This document shows positions 26,091 to 35,600 of a stretch of DNA of 64,000 nucleotides, one piece after another; within the stretch, counting starts at the first letter, position 1; each line of letters starts with the position of its first letter. The stretch is from Oscillatoria acuminata PCC 6304 (GTDB taxonomy: Bacteria > Cyanobacteriota > Cyanobacteriia > Cyanobacteriales > Laspinemataceae). Location: assembly GCF_000317105.1 (NCBI RefSeq), contig NC_019693.1, positions 4,589,227-4,653,226 on the forward strand, in the 5' to 3' direction. The translations under genes and the position numbers were made by a program. The notes below the pieces were generated by a model. It worked only from the letters and a program-made list of their open reading frames with translations. It did not search any database and had not been told where the DNA came from.

Positions 26091-26422
26091 CTAGGGAGTC
26101 CTCTTCCTGTAACTTAAGAGGGAGGGGAAGTCTCTACGTCAATGTTAGTAAAGTCAGATTGTGAAGTTTTCAGAAACTTCACAAAACGGGGAAAAGCAGG
26201 GGAGGGCGATCGCCCGGTGGCGGGAAAAACTAAGAAGCAAGGGGAGGCGATTGATTCACTGATAATGCTGCAATCCCTTGATAGTCAGGGCTTTTAGTGA
26301 CTCCTATCACCCTGACTGACCGATCGCGATCGCGCTGTTACACCAAAAACATCACACCCGTCAAGGGGAAAAACACATAAATTGGAAAAGTAAGGAACTG
26401 TAATTTAACCGTGATTATACTT
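26091..26422. other. Spacer without recognised gene
   Basis: It contains a weak 8-bp hairpin (AGTCAGGG / CCCTGACT at 26282-26289 and 26309-26316) and two HIP1-like GCGATCGC sites. It probably carries the promoter of the small gene at 26423. Confidence 0.35.
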
Positions 26423-26623
26423 ATGTCCGCCTCTCATCGATCATCAGAATCTACCATAGGCGAACTGACGGAAAAAATTCTCAATTCTCGCCGAATTAGC
26501 CGTCAAGATCAATCCCAATTGATGCGCCTTCTCTGCGGTAGTTATGTCGGAGAACGAGAACAAGATTTAGTTGATAAAATTTATCAGGGATTGCATATGG
26601 GATTAATCAAAGTTGTGGATTGA
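26423..26623 (+). CDS. Small conserved cyanobacterial protein of unknown function
   Basis: 66 residues from ATG 26423 (an in-frame GTG at 26411 is less likely). The protein is helical and charged: STIGELTEKILNSRRISRQD, then a second helix QLMRLLCGSYVGEREQDLVDKIYQGL and a short strand IKVVD. The pattern looks like small cyanobacterial proteins I have seen as conserved hypotheticals. It has one Cys and no membrane segment. No function can be stated. No clear ribosome binding site. Confidence 0.6.
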   Translation: MSASHRSSESTIGELTEKILNSRRISRQDQSQLMRLLCGSYVGEREQDLVDKIYQGLHMGLIKVVD

Positions 26624-27230
26624 AAATTCAGCCCCAGAACCGATTATTATTCAACAATTCACCAGACTTTTTGCCTTAATATTTAAACCGACTGTTGATA
26701 GGAGTTACCAGACGACCTGTTCAACGCTCCTCAAACCCGCAGATTCGGCCAAAGCTGTTGCAATGGCATGGTTCCTGAGTCGGGTCAGTTGCGCTCTACT
26801 TTGATTAGACTTATTTTAGACCTCTCTTAAGCCCCAGAGGTTGTCACCGATTCTTGATATTTGGCAACTGTTCATGGAAACTATTGGGCATTTTGTCACC
26901 GATTCTTGATATCAAGAAACCCGGACCGCACTTTCTCCACTCTTCCCCTTGTTCACAGGAGGGGGTCAATTCAGGTCAACACTTGATGACACAGAGGAGA
27001 TTTTTCTCTCTGAAGAAGGGTGATTTCCAGTTCGTTGGGAAACTGGACTGGGAACAGCAGGGGCAGGTTCTGCTCTTGAATCGAACCGGAGATTAAAATT
27101 TGGGGATTTGTTTATTAAATAATCCTGCGTTTAATTTCAATTTGTTTCATTTCGGATTCCATCGTCGTTTCTGTCCCCAACTATCTTAAAATAGAAAAGA
27201 TCCTCGTTAAATTACGTTTGAGGCTCGGTT
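26624..27230. other. Spacer with a short direct repeat
   Basis: TTGTCACCGATTCTTGATAT occurs twice (26841-26860 and 26893-26912). Short open frames here show no protein features. ATCTTAAAATAG near 27183 may belong to the promoter of the zinc-ribbon gene. Confidence 0.4.
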
Positions 27231-27797
27231 ATGGCATATATGTGCAACCTGGGTAACGGCCAGCAGGTTTTTATTGACAATCAGGACAATCAAACGATTG
27301 TGACGCTCAGTGGGACTCTTCCGGGTCAACAGCAACAATCCAGTAGCGGATTTTCCACGGGAAAATGGACCGCACTCCCGATTTTATATCGCAATGCCGG
27401 GGGCTTTATTTTGCGAATAGAAAGCGATCGCGGTCCGCATTATGTGCAGTTGCAAGGGTCTTCCATGAGTGCAGTCAGCACCGCCCCAAATTTGGAGACG
27501 GCTCAAGTGGTCCCCATGCAAACCGCAGAACCCCCCCCAGCAGCGACTATGGAACCGATGAAACCCATGGAACCCATGAAACCGATGGAACCCATGAAAC
27601 CGATGGAACCCATGAAACCCATGAAAATGGGGGATATGGAAATGCGAATGAATCCGATGGAAATGCGGATGGGAAATATGGCCATGAGTATGGGAGAATC
27701 TACCCCATCCTACCGGCAAAATTTCTGTCCCCAATGCGGTGCGCCGGTGAAAGAAAATGACCGCTTTTGTGCCAATTGCGGTCATCGCTTATCCTAG
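27231..27797 (+). CDS. Zinc-ribbon protein with Met-Lys-Pro-Met-Glu-Pro repeats
   Basis: 188 residues. A small beta-rich N-terminal domain (about 1-85: NGQQVFIDNQDNQTIVTLSG and later GGFILRIESDRGPHYVQL) precedes a repeat tract (about 103-130) of MEPMKP units. A Met-rich segment and a C-terminal zinc ribbon with FCPQCGAPV and FCANCGHRL follow (four Cys in two CxxC pairs). The repeats come from an 18-bp DNA unit (ATGGAACCCATGAAACCG) at about 27549-27630, which can expand or contract in frame. The zinc ribbon suggests protein or nucleic acid binding; no function is known. The next gene starts 60 bases downstream. Confidence 0.7.
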   Translation: MAYMCNLGNGQQVFIDNQDNQTIVTLSGTLPGQQQQSSSGFSTGKWTALPILYRNAGGFILRIESDRGPHYVQLQGSSMSAVSTAPNLETAQVVPMQTAEPPPAATMEPMKPMEPMKPMEPMKPMEPMKPMKMGDMEMRMNPMEMRMGNMAMSMGESTPSYRQNFCPQCGAPVKENDRFCANCGHRLS

Positions 27798-27856
27798 GCG
27801 ATCGCCCGCTGAATTCCTCCCCTATTTTAGACTGCACTCTTGGTGCCTCACCCTCA

Positions 27857-30800
27857 ATGTCTGTTAAAGTTGCCCTCAACCATCAAAAAATTTACCGCTT
27901 CGATCGCCCTGCGGTTTTGGGTCCCCATGTCCTCCGCTTGCGTCCCTCTCCCCATTGCCGCACCCCCATTCAGAGTTATGCCTTAAAGATTACCCCGGAG
28001 AATCATTCCCTCTACTGGCGGCAAGGGGTAGGGGGTGATTTTATGGCGCGAGTTAACTTCCCCGAAAAGAGCAGTCATCTCCTGATCCAGGTGGATTTAA
28101 TCGCCGAACTTCATCCCATCAATCCCTTTGATTTCTTAGTCGAACAGTACGCCAGTTCCTACCCCTTTACCTACGATGAACAACTTGCCGCTGAACTGCA
28201 ACCCTGTTTGCAAATTCAAGAATCGGGACCCCTATTAACCGATTGGGTGAATCAACTGGAAAACTCCAACCCATTCATCACCACCTTTATCGGCAACCTC
28301 AGTCAAAAACTCCAACAGGATATCGCCTATACCGTTCGATTTGAACCGGGAATTCAAACCTGTGAAGAAACCCTCTCCCAACGCCTGGGTTCCTGTCGCG
28401 ATACCGCTTGGTTATTAGTCCAAATTTTGCGGCATTGTGGGTTAGCGGCGCGATTTGTTTCCGGCTATTTAATCCAACTCAAACCCGATGAAATCCCCTT
28501 AGAAGGTCCGGCGGGACCGGAGGCAGATAAAGCCGATTTGCACGCTTGGGCGGAAGTATATCTCCCCGGTGCCGGATGGATTGGACTCGACCCCACCTCG
28601 GGAATGCTCACCGCCGAGGGACATATTCCCCTCGCCGCTGCTGCTGACCCCAGAAATGCTGAACCTGTCACCGGCTCAATCGGGCCTTGTGAGAGTGAGT
28701 TAACCTATGCAGTCACCGTAACCCGAATTGAAGAACAACCGAGGGTAACCCAACCTTATACCGCAGAACAATGGCAAGCAATCACCCAGTTGGGTGAGGC
28801 AGTCGAGGTACAGTTACAAGCGGCTGATGTGCGATTAACAATGGGGGGAGAACCGACCTTTGTTTCCCAGGACGATCGCGAGTCAACCCAATGGCACACC
28901 GGGGCACTCGGGGAAGAAAAACGCCAATTAGCCGGGGTGTTGCTGTCTCAATTACGCCAACGCTTCGCCCCTGGGGGACTCTTGCATGAGGGTCAAGGCA
29001 AGTGGTATCCAGGGGAACCCTTACCCCGCTGGGCATTAGGCTGTTATTGGCGCAAGGATGGAGTTCCGATGTGGCGCAGTCCCCTTCCGGAAACCGGGGA
29101 GACCAATTATACAGCCAAAGATGCTAAAATTTTCATCACCGCAGTCGCCCAACGGTTAGGGGTGGATGGGAACTGTCTGATATCCGCCTATGACAAAAAT
29201 CCGGAAAAAGATTTCTGTGCCTACGTTCTGCCCTTAATTTGGACAAACAGAGAGGGGAAAGAGGGCTGGGTAACTAGTCCTTGGCATCCCCCGGGCGATC
29301 GCCTCTTTTTAATTGCTGGAGATTCTCCTGCCGGGTTTCGCTTACCCCTAAGTGCGATGAATTGGGCATCGGAGGAAGAACTCCAAACCGAAGCAGAAGT
29401 CAATCCCGAAGACAGTTTTCACCCGTTTGGGGATATCTTGGCCCGAGTCCGCCGTCGGACAAGTGAGAAACCTTGCAGAGTGGATACCGTCAACAGCGTT
29501 AAAGTCGCCTTATCGGTGGAAGTGCGACAAGGAAAATTATACTGTTTCATGCCGCCGATTAGTGCAGCAGAAAACTACATTGATGCGATCGCCTCCATCG
29601 AAGAGGCTGCGGTTGAAACCGGCTATACCATCCAGATTGAAGGCTTTACCCCACCCCGCGATCGGCGTCTGCAAGGCTTCCAAATTACCCCCGACCCCGG
29701 CGTCATTGAGGTCAATTTGCATCCTGCCGCCAATTGGCAAGAACTGGTAGAAACCACCAATTGTCTCTACGAAGAAGCCCGACTCAGCCGCCTTGATGCA
29801 GAAAAATACACCAAAGATGGACTGCGGATCGGCACCGGAGGCGGTTCGCACATCACCCTCGGCGGTCCTAGCTTAGAGGAGAGTCCCTTACTCCGTCGTC
29901 CCGACTTACTGCGGAGTTTAATCACTTACTGGCAGCATCATCCCAGCTTATCTTACCTATTTTCCGGCTTATTTATCGGAGCCACCAGCCAATCCCCGAG
30001 AGTCGATGAAGGGCGGTATGAAAATTTATATGAACTAGAAATCGCCCTGGCACATTTAGTCCCCAAAACCGAGATTCCCCCCAACGTTATCGATCGCCTA
30101 TTACGGAACCTCCTGATCGACGTCACCGGCAACACCCATCGCAGCGAGTTTTGCGTAGATAAACTGTATCCGGTGGAAAATTGGAAAAATAAACTGGGAT
30201 TGCTCGAACTGCGCGGGTTTGAAATGCCCCCTCACCCACGCATGGCAGTGGTCCTGGGATTACTGATTCGCGCCCTCGTTATCCGCTTTTGGCAACAACC
30301 CTACAGCGGAAATTTGGTGCGATGGGGAACAGTTTTACACGATCGCTTCTTATTACCGTATTACATTGCCCTAGATTTTCGGGATATCCTGCGAGACTTA
30401 ACCGATAGCGGTTATCCCTTGGAGTGGGAGTGGTTTGAACCCTTTTTAGAGTTCCGGTTTCCTCGATATGGGGCGATCGTCCGCGAGGGGGTACAACTAG
30501 AATTGCGACGGGCGATCGAACCCTGGTATGTGTTAGGAGAGGAAGCCACAACGACAGGCACAGCAAGGTATGTAGACTCATCAATGGAGCGCATCCAAGT
30601 CCTGTTGAGGAATGCTACCCCGGGACGACATAGTGTCACCTGTAACGGCTATCCTGTGCCATTGCAAGGGACGGATACAGCGGGAGAATGGGTAGCAGGT
30701 GTGCGATATCGCGCCCGCAAAGTAGCAACAGGACTACATCCGGCGATCGACCCTCATGTTCCCTTAGTGTTTGATATCGTGGATACTTGGCAGGGGCGAT

Positions 30801-30997
30801 CGCTCGGAGGTTGTACTTACTACGCCGAACATCCGGGCGGTGTAGAGTGGAACAGCTTTCCCCTCAACTCCCGAGAAGCTCATAGCCGACTAATCACCCG
30901 CTTTGTTCCCTTGGGACATACTCCGGGCGAGATTGAATTGCGATCGGTTTTACCCAGTCGGGAATATCCTCTCACCTTGGATTTGCGGAGGGTGTAG
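27857..30997 (+). CDS. Transglutaminase-like protease/ligase with DUF2126 domain
   Basis: 1046 residues from ATG 27857; the longer frame to 27767 overlaps the previous gene and is not favoured. An N-terminal beta domain of the bacterial transglutaminase type is followed by the core with Cys180 (GSCRDTAW), His229 (DLHAWAEVY) and Asp245 (GLDPTSGM). A large DUF2126 domain follows (about 310-1046), with TMGGEPTFV, the GTGGGSHITLGG glycine-rich stretch and FRFPRYGAIV. Proteins of this layout are often encoded next to circularly permuted ATP-grasp and alpha-E proteins, but those partners are not in this window. Cytosolic; substrate unknown. Confidence 0.88.
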   Translation: MSVKVALNHQKIYRFDRPAVLGPHVLRLRPSPHCRTPIQSYALKITPENHSLYWRQGVGGDFMARVNFPEKSSHLLIQVDLIAELHPINPFDFLVEQYASSYPFTYDEQLAAELQPCLQIQESGPLLTDWVNQLENSNPFITTFIGNLSQKLQQDIAYTVRFEPGIQTCEETLSQRLGSCRDTAWLLVQILRHCGLAARFVSGYLIQLKPDEIPLEGPAGPEADKADLHAWAEVYLPGAGWIGLDPTSGMLTAEGHIPLAAAADPRNAEPVTGSIGPCESELTYAVTVTRIEEQPRVTQPYTAEQWQAITQLGEAVEVQLQAADVRLTMGGEPTFVSQDDRESTQWHTGALGEEKRQLAGVLLSQLRQRFAPGGLLHEGQGKWYPGEPLPRWALGCYWRKDGVPMWRSPLPETGETNYTAKDAKIFITAVAQRLGVDGNCLISAYDKNPEKDFCAYVLPLIWTNREGKEGWVTSPWHPPGDRLFLIAGDSPAGFRLPLSAMNWASEEELQTEAEVNPEDSFHPFGDILARVRRRTSEKPCRVDTVNSVKVALSVEVRQGKLYCFMPPISAAENYIDAIASIEEAAVETGYTIQIEGFTPPRDRRLQGFQITPDPGVIEVNLHPAANWQELVETTNCLYEEARLSRLDAEKYTKDGLRIGTGGGSHITLGGPSLEESPLLRRPDLLRSLITYWQHHPSLSYLFSGLFIGATSQSPRVDEGRYENLYELEIALAHLVPKTEIPPNVIDRLLRNLLIDVTGNTHRSEFCVDKLYPVENWKNKLGLLELRGFEMPPHPRMAVVLGLLIRALVIRFWQQPYSGNLVRWGTVLHDRFLLPYYIALDFRDILRDLTDSGYPLEWEWFEPFLEFRFPRYGAIVREGVQLELRRAIEPWYVLGEEATTTGTARYVDSSMERIQVLLRNATPGRHSVTCNGYPVPLQGTDTAGEWVAGVRYRARKVATGLHPAIDPHVPLVFDIVDTWQGRSLGGCTYYAEHPGGVEWNSFPLNSREAHSRLITRFVPLGHTPGEIELRSVLPSREYPLTLDLRRV

Positions 30998-31009
30998 GGA
31001 GGACTGGGG

Positions 31010-31224
31010 GTGAGGCGGGGAACCCCTCCCTAACCCTCCCCTAAGAGGGGAGGGAACCGGATGTGAGGCGGGGGACCCCTCCCTAACCCTCCCCTAAGAG
31101 GAGAGGGGACCGGATGTGAGGCGGGGAACCCCTCCCTAACCCTCCCCTTGCCAAGGGGAGGGGACCGGATGTGAGGCGGGGAACCCCTCCCTAACCCTCC
31201 CCTTGCCAAGGGGAGGGGACCGGA
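31010..31224. repeat. Four tandem copies of a 53-55-bp repeat
   Basis: Units start GTGAGGCGGGG at 31010, 31063, 31116 and 31171, and contain CCCTCCCTAACCCTCCCC followed by a short G/C hairpin (TTGCCAAGGGGAGGGG or CTAAGAGGGGAGGG) and ACCGGA. The last two units are nearly identical. Single relatives occur at about 21866 and 22068. Confidence 0.85.
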
Positions 31225-31257
31225 CCCCTGCTGAGATTATGTATAATCCCCTCTTCT

Positions 31258-31286
31258 CCTCGTGTCATGGCTCCGCCGTGACACGG
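31258..31286. repeat. Half-element related to the 13207-13384 MITE
   Basis: CCTCGTGTCATGGCTCCGCC... ending GTGACACG is itself a hairpin, and it is followed by TGCGGCTCTGCCGC. It matches the terminal repeat of the element at 13207-13234 in layout and most bases, without the second end. Confidence 0.55.
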
Positions 31287-31428
31287 GCCTTTTGCGGCTC
31301 TGCCGCTTAATAACCTTTATCCGAAATATTACCTCACTTTGGATTAAAATAATATAAAAATGACTAGGAAACCGCCTCAATCCCCAGTCTTAAATCCCCA
31401 GCAAAGTATTACCAAACCCCTTCACTTT

Positions 31429-32103
31429 CTACAAGGTACTGTCTTCCAAATGAGATTCCAATTGATCAGTCCTCACCTCCGTCAGCCGAATTTGACAGAT
31501 ATTAAACCCCGCATTTCCCCCACCACTGCGCTCAAATTCACAGAGGGAATCGCGATATTGAATCCAATCTAATTGTGCCGTTCTTAACTGTTCTTTGCGG
31601 TTTCCAGAGAGTTCCCGCATCACCTGCTGATAGACAACATTGAGGCGGTTATCAGCCGCTTGATAACTTTCTCCTCGCGCTGGGGGAATTTGACCCCGAC
31701 GATACTGAGAAAGCTCAGAGTTTCTAATGTCCGTTAAATTTGCTAAACAGCCCGATCGCAGCATGGGTTGCATCGATCCCCCTTCGGCTAAACTGCTGTA
31801 AAATTCACATTCAGAATCGCGAAACGTAATCCAAGCGCGTTGTGCCGTAACTAATTGTTGCCGCCTGCTATTGGACAGTTGCGGGATGAGCGCTTGATAA
31901 AGTTGATTCAGTTGGCGATCGCTCGTTTGCCACCGTTGTCCCGCACAAGCATTCATTTCCCCTTGAGTTTGGGGATTGTTGCAATTGAGTCGAGGTTGAG
32001 CAACTGCACTGGGTTGGTTACATCCAGGGGCGATCGCCATCAATCCCGCCAGTCCGAGTCCTCCCACCCCACGCCAAACCTGATCTAGAGTTATAGTTTT
32101 CAT
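31429..32103 (-). CDS. Secreted or lipoprotein with two LprI-type (DUF1311) domains
   Basis: 224 residues. The signal-peptide-like N-terminus ends in a lipobox-like APGC (about residue 28). Two copies of the lysozyme-inhibitor LprI-like domain follow. Each has a Cys-rich start (NCNNPQTQGEMNACAG) and the helix pattern LNQLYQALIPQLS....L..AQRAWI.FRDSECEF, then LNVVYQQVMREL...L..AQLDWIQYRDSLCEF. LprI-like proteins are periplasmic; some inhibit lysozyme. Alternatively it may be a general envelope protein. It is divergent from the first TPS-CHAT gene across a 569-base spacer. Confidence 0.8.
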   Translation of the reverse strand: MKTITLDQVWRGVGGLGLAGLMAIAPGCNQPSAVAQPRLNCNNPQTQGEMNACAGQRWQTSDRQLNQLYQALIPQLSNSRRQQLVTAQRAWITFRDSECEFYSSLAEGGSMQPMLRSGCLANLTDIRNSELSQYRRGQIPPARGESYQAADNRLNVVYQQVMRELSGNRKEQLRTAQLDWIQYRDSLCEFERSGGGNAGFNICQIRLTEVRTDQLESHLEDSTL

Positions 32104-32672
32104 CTTGGGTTAATTCTCCTTATTTTATTGCTAATTGTATCGTGAGTCTACCCTCCTCAATCTGAACCATCACCCCATCACATTCAACCTATACGAACTC
32201 TGATTATACCAGTTTTCGGGAGTTGTAGAGACTACCCTAAATCCTGAAATCAAAAAAAACACAAATCAGGATAGAGAAACTCATGAGATGCTAAGTGACT
32301 CTATTTTTATTAAAACCGCCATTTTCCTCCCTTCTATTGACATTAGATTCTAGGCTATGGCATAATGTTTTGTTAACGTCGCTAAAATCTCCGTATTTTC
32401 CACAATACCGGAAAATAAAAGGATACAACCCCTACTGAGTCCCTTGACCAGAGGAAAAGGCATGGCATTGGCTTAACAGGTATTGAGGGAAAAAAGGGAT
32501 GATTTTAAGTTGCTCAGATTAAACCCAAGGACAACCTCATCGGCAATCGAGAGGGGGACAACTTCCTTACAGGAGTAGGTTGAGAGGGACCACCACAATC
32601 AAGGGGTGACCCCTTGAATTTACCTAAATTTCTAGTCAAGTTTTGTTGTGTATCTAACTCATTTCCGTCATT
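32104..32672. other. Divergent promoter region upstream of the first TPS-CHAT gene
   Basis: It is A/T-rich, with TATGGCATAATG near 32356 that could be a -10 region. There is no gene and no repeat of the dispersed families. The long leader (several hundred bases) may carry regulation of the giant gene. Confidence 0.4.
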
Positions 32673-35600
32673 ATGAATCATACCATCAGGGCGATCGCCT
32701 CTCTACTGTTGCTTTCCTATCTAACCGGAATTGCTAAATCTTCCCTCGCCCAACCCATTACTCCCGCCGCCGATGGCACTGGCACCATTGTCACCCCAGA
32801 AGCACAACAATTTAATATTGAAGGGGGACAACTCTCCAAAGATGGTGCAAATTTATTCCATAGTTTTGAACAATTTGGACTCGATGCCGGACAAGTTGCC
32901 AACTTTCTCTCCAACCCCGACATTCAAAACATTTTAGGACGCATCACCGGGGGAGATGCCTCCATCATTAACGGATTAATTCAACTCACCGGCGGCAACT
33001 CCAACCTCTACTTAATGAACCCTGCCGGGATATTATTTGGACCCAACGCTCAATTAAATGTCCCTGCCGACTTTTTCGCCACCACTGCCACGGGAATCGG
33101 ATTTAATCAAGGCAATTGGTTTAATGCAGTCGGAGATAACCAATGGTCCAACCTAGTCGGAACCCCCTCACAATTTACCTTTTCCACCCTCCAACCCGGT
33201 GCGATTATTAACCAAGGCAACTTAACCCTAGAACCGGGTCAAAACCTCACCCTATTAGGAGGAACTCTCCTCAACAGCGGCACTTTGTCTGCGCCAGGAG
33301 GCAATATAACCATTGCGTCGGTTCCCGGAGAGAGTGTCGTCCGAATTTCTCAAGAGAATCATCTGTTAAGTTTAGACATCAGAACCGGCATATCAGGACT
33401 GGAATTTCCCACCCCCCAATCCTTACCCGAATTGCTCACAGGTCCCGGCGCAACTCATGCCAATCAAGTTACGGTTAACCCGGATGGCAGCGTGCAGTTA
33501 TCGGGTTCAAGAATAAGCATCGAGACGCAACCGGGAGATAGTCTAGTTTCGGGGAATATTAACGCATCCCAAGGACAAGTTTCAATAGTAGGAAATCGTG
33601 TTGCCGTCATCAATGCCGATATCAACGCATCGGGAAACAATGGCGGGGGGACTATCCTCATCGGTGGCGATCAACGAGGTCAAGGAACCATCCCGAATGC
33701 CTTACAAACCTTTATTAGTGATGACTCCACCATTGCTGCCGATGCCACGGAATTCGGTGATGGCGGACGGGTCATTATATTTGCAGAAGAAACCGCCCAA
33801 ATTTATGGAGAAATTAGCGCCCAAGGGGGTATTTTAGGGGGAAATGGCGGGTTTATAGAAACCAGTGGATTAGAATTTTTAGAAGTAACCACCGTTCCCA
33901 ATGCTCGCCCAACTTGTCCGAATCCTCCCACCTGCGGAATGGGTGGGGAATGGTTAATCGACCCCAATAATATCGAAATTGTAGCCGGGTGGGGAAATGT
34001 CAATATTAGCAATACAAATCCCTTTACCACGATAGGAGATACCGCCCAACTGGGGGCTAATTTAATTGTAGCAGCCCTAACAGGGGGAAATCAATCTGTC
34101 ACCATTGAAACCGGGAATGGGGGGACACAAGAGGGGAATATTACCGTCACTGCGCCCATTATTTATAATGGAACCGGCCAAAATAATACCCTAATTTTGA
34201 ATGCCCATAACAATATTATTGTCAATGGTAGTATTATAACGGTTACTCCTGAGTTAGATTCTTTAAATCTGGTTTTAAATGCTGATATTGATAATGCCAA
34301 TGGGGGTGGAATAGCCATTAACAATGCGGTGATTAATACCGGAGGTGGGAATTTCACCGCCACAGGACGGGGAGGATTAGGGAATCGTGATGGAATTCAG
34401 ATTACGAATAGTATCATCAATGCTGCCGGGGGTAATATCCAACTTACGGGAACCGGATTTAATGGAGCAATTGGCGGCGATTTCCACAATGGGATTCTAA
34501 TTTATGAAGGCAGTCGGATAGAAACGACCGGAAATGGGACGATCGCCTTGAATGGCACTGGGGGAACAGGGAGCAACTGGAATACTGGGCTATCTGTTGA
34601 AAATACCACCCTTTCTGCGAATGCCGATATTACCCTAACTGGAAAGGGGGGTGATGGGGTAAACTCTAACGTAGGAATATTTGGAAATGGGGTAACTATC
34701 CGCTCAGAAAATGGAAATATTCGCATCATGGGTACTGGAGGAAATAGCACAGGAGAATACAACGCCGGTATCAATATTCAAAATAATAGCCGCCTAGAAT
34801 CTTTAGGGGGGATGATTATTTTAGAGGGGTTGGGGGTTAACGGAACCGACTGGATTGGCGGAATATTAATCGGTGCATCTACCTTCTCTGCAAATGGAGA
34901 TATTCGCTTCACGGGCACAGGAAAAGGGAACGGAATTAATAACCGGGGCGTGAGTGTTATAACTGGCAGTAACCTTGAATCAACAACCGGAGCAATTGTT
35001 ATAGAGGGTACAGGAGGAGATGAAGGGTATTTCAATACGGGAGTCGCTATCCGAGATGAGGTTTCGGTTTCCGCTTATGAAGATATTCGCTTGACTGGTT
35101 TAAGCAAAGGCACTGAAAATGTCAATGATGGAATCAGCTTGATGAATGGGAGTTTTTTGCTTTCAATAATGGGGTCAATTTTATTAGAAGGCACGGGGGC
35201 CAATGGGACGGTGGATAACTACGGAATTTATGTCGATAATAATGTTTCCATTACGTCAAATGTCGGTGATATTCGGATGCGAGGGGTTGGGGGAAATGGC
35301 ACAGGAATTACCAATATTGGAATTATTTTTCAAGCTGGGAACCAGGTAGAATCCACCGAGGGAAACATTATCATAGAAGGGACTGGAGGAACTGGAAGTG
35401 AACAAAACTATGGGATTCTACTAGATAGTTCCCGGATTATATCAGGGACGGGAAATATTAACCTCCGGGGAGTTGGCGGGGATGGAACTACGGAACTCAA
35501 TGCTGGGGTGAGTGTGGTGAATGGGAGTAGCATCCAATCCCAAACCGGGGCGATCGCCATCGAAGGAATTGGCGGGATTGGTACCCATTCCAACATGGGA

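Noticed and set aside
26613-26804. 63-codon frame overlapping the small gene at 26423
   Set aside because: It overlaps a better-supported gene, lacks a ribosome binding site and has no recognisable pattern.
27384-27785. 133-codon His/Phe/Gly-rich frame on the minus strand
   Set aside because: Antisense shadow of the MKPMEP repeat in the zinc-ribbon gene.
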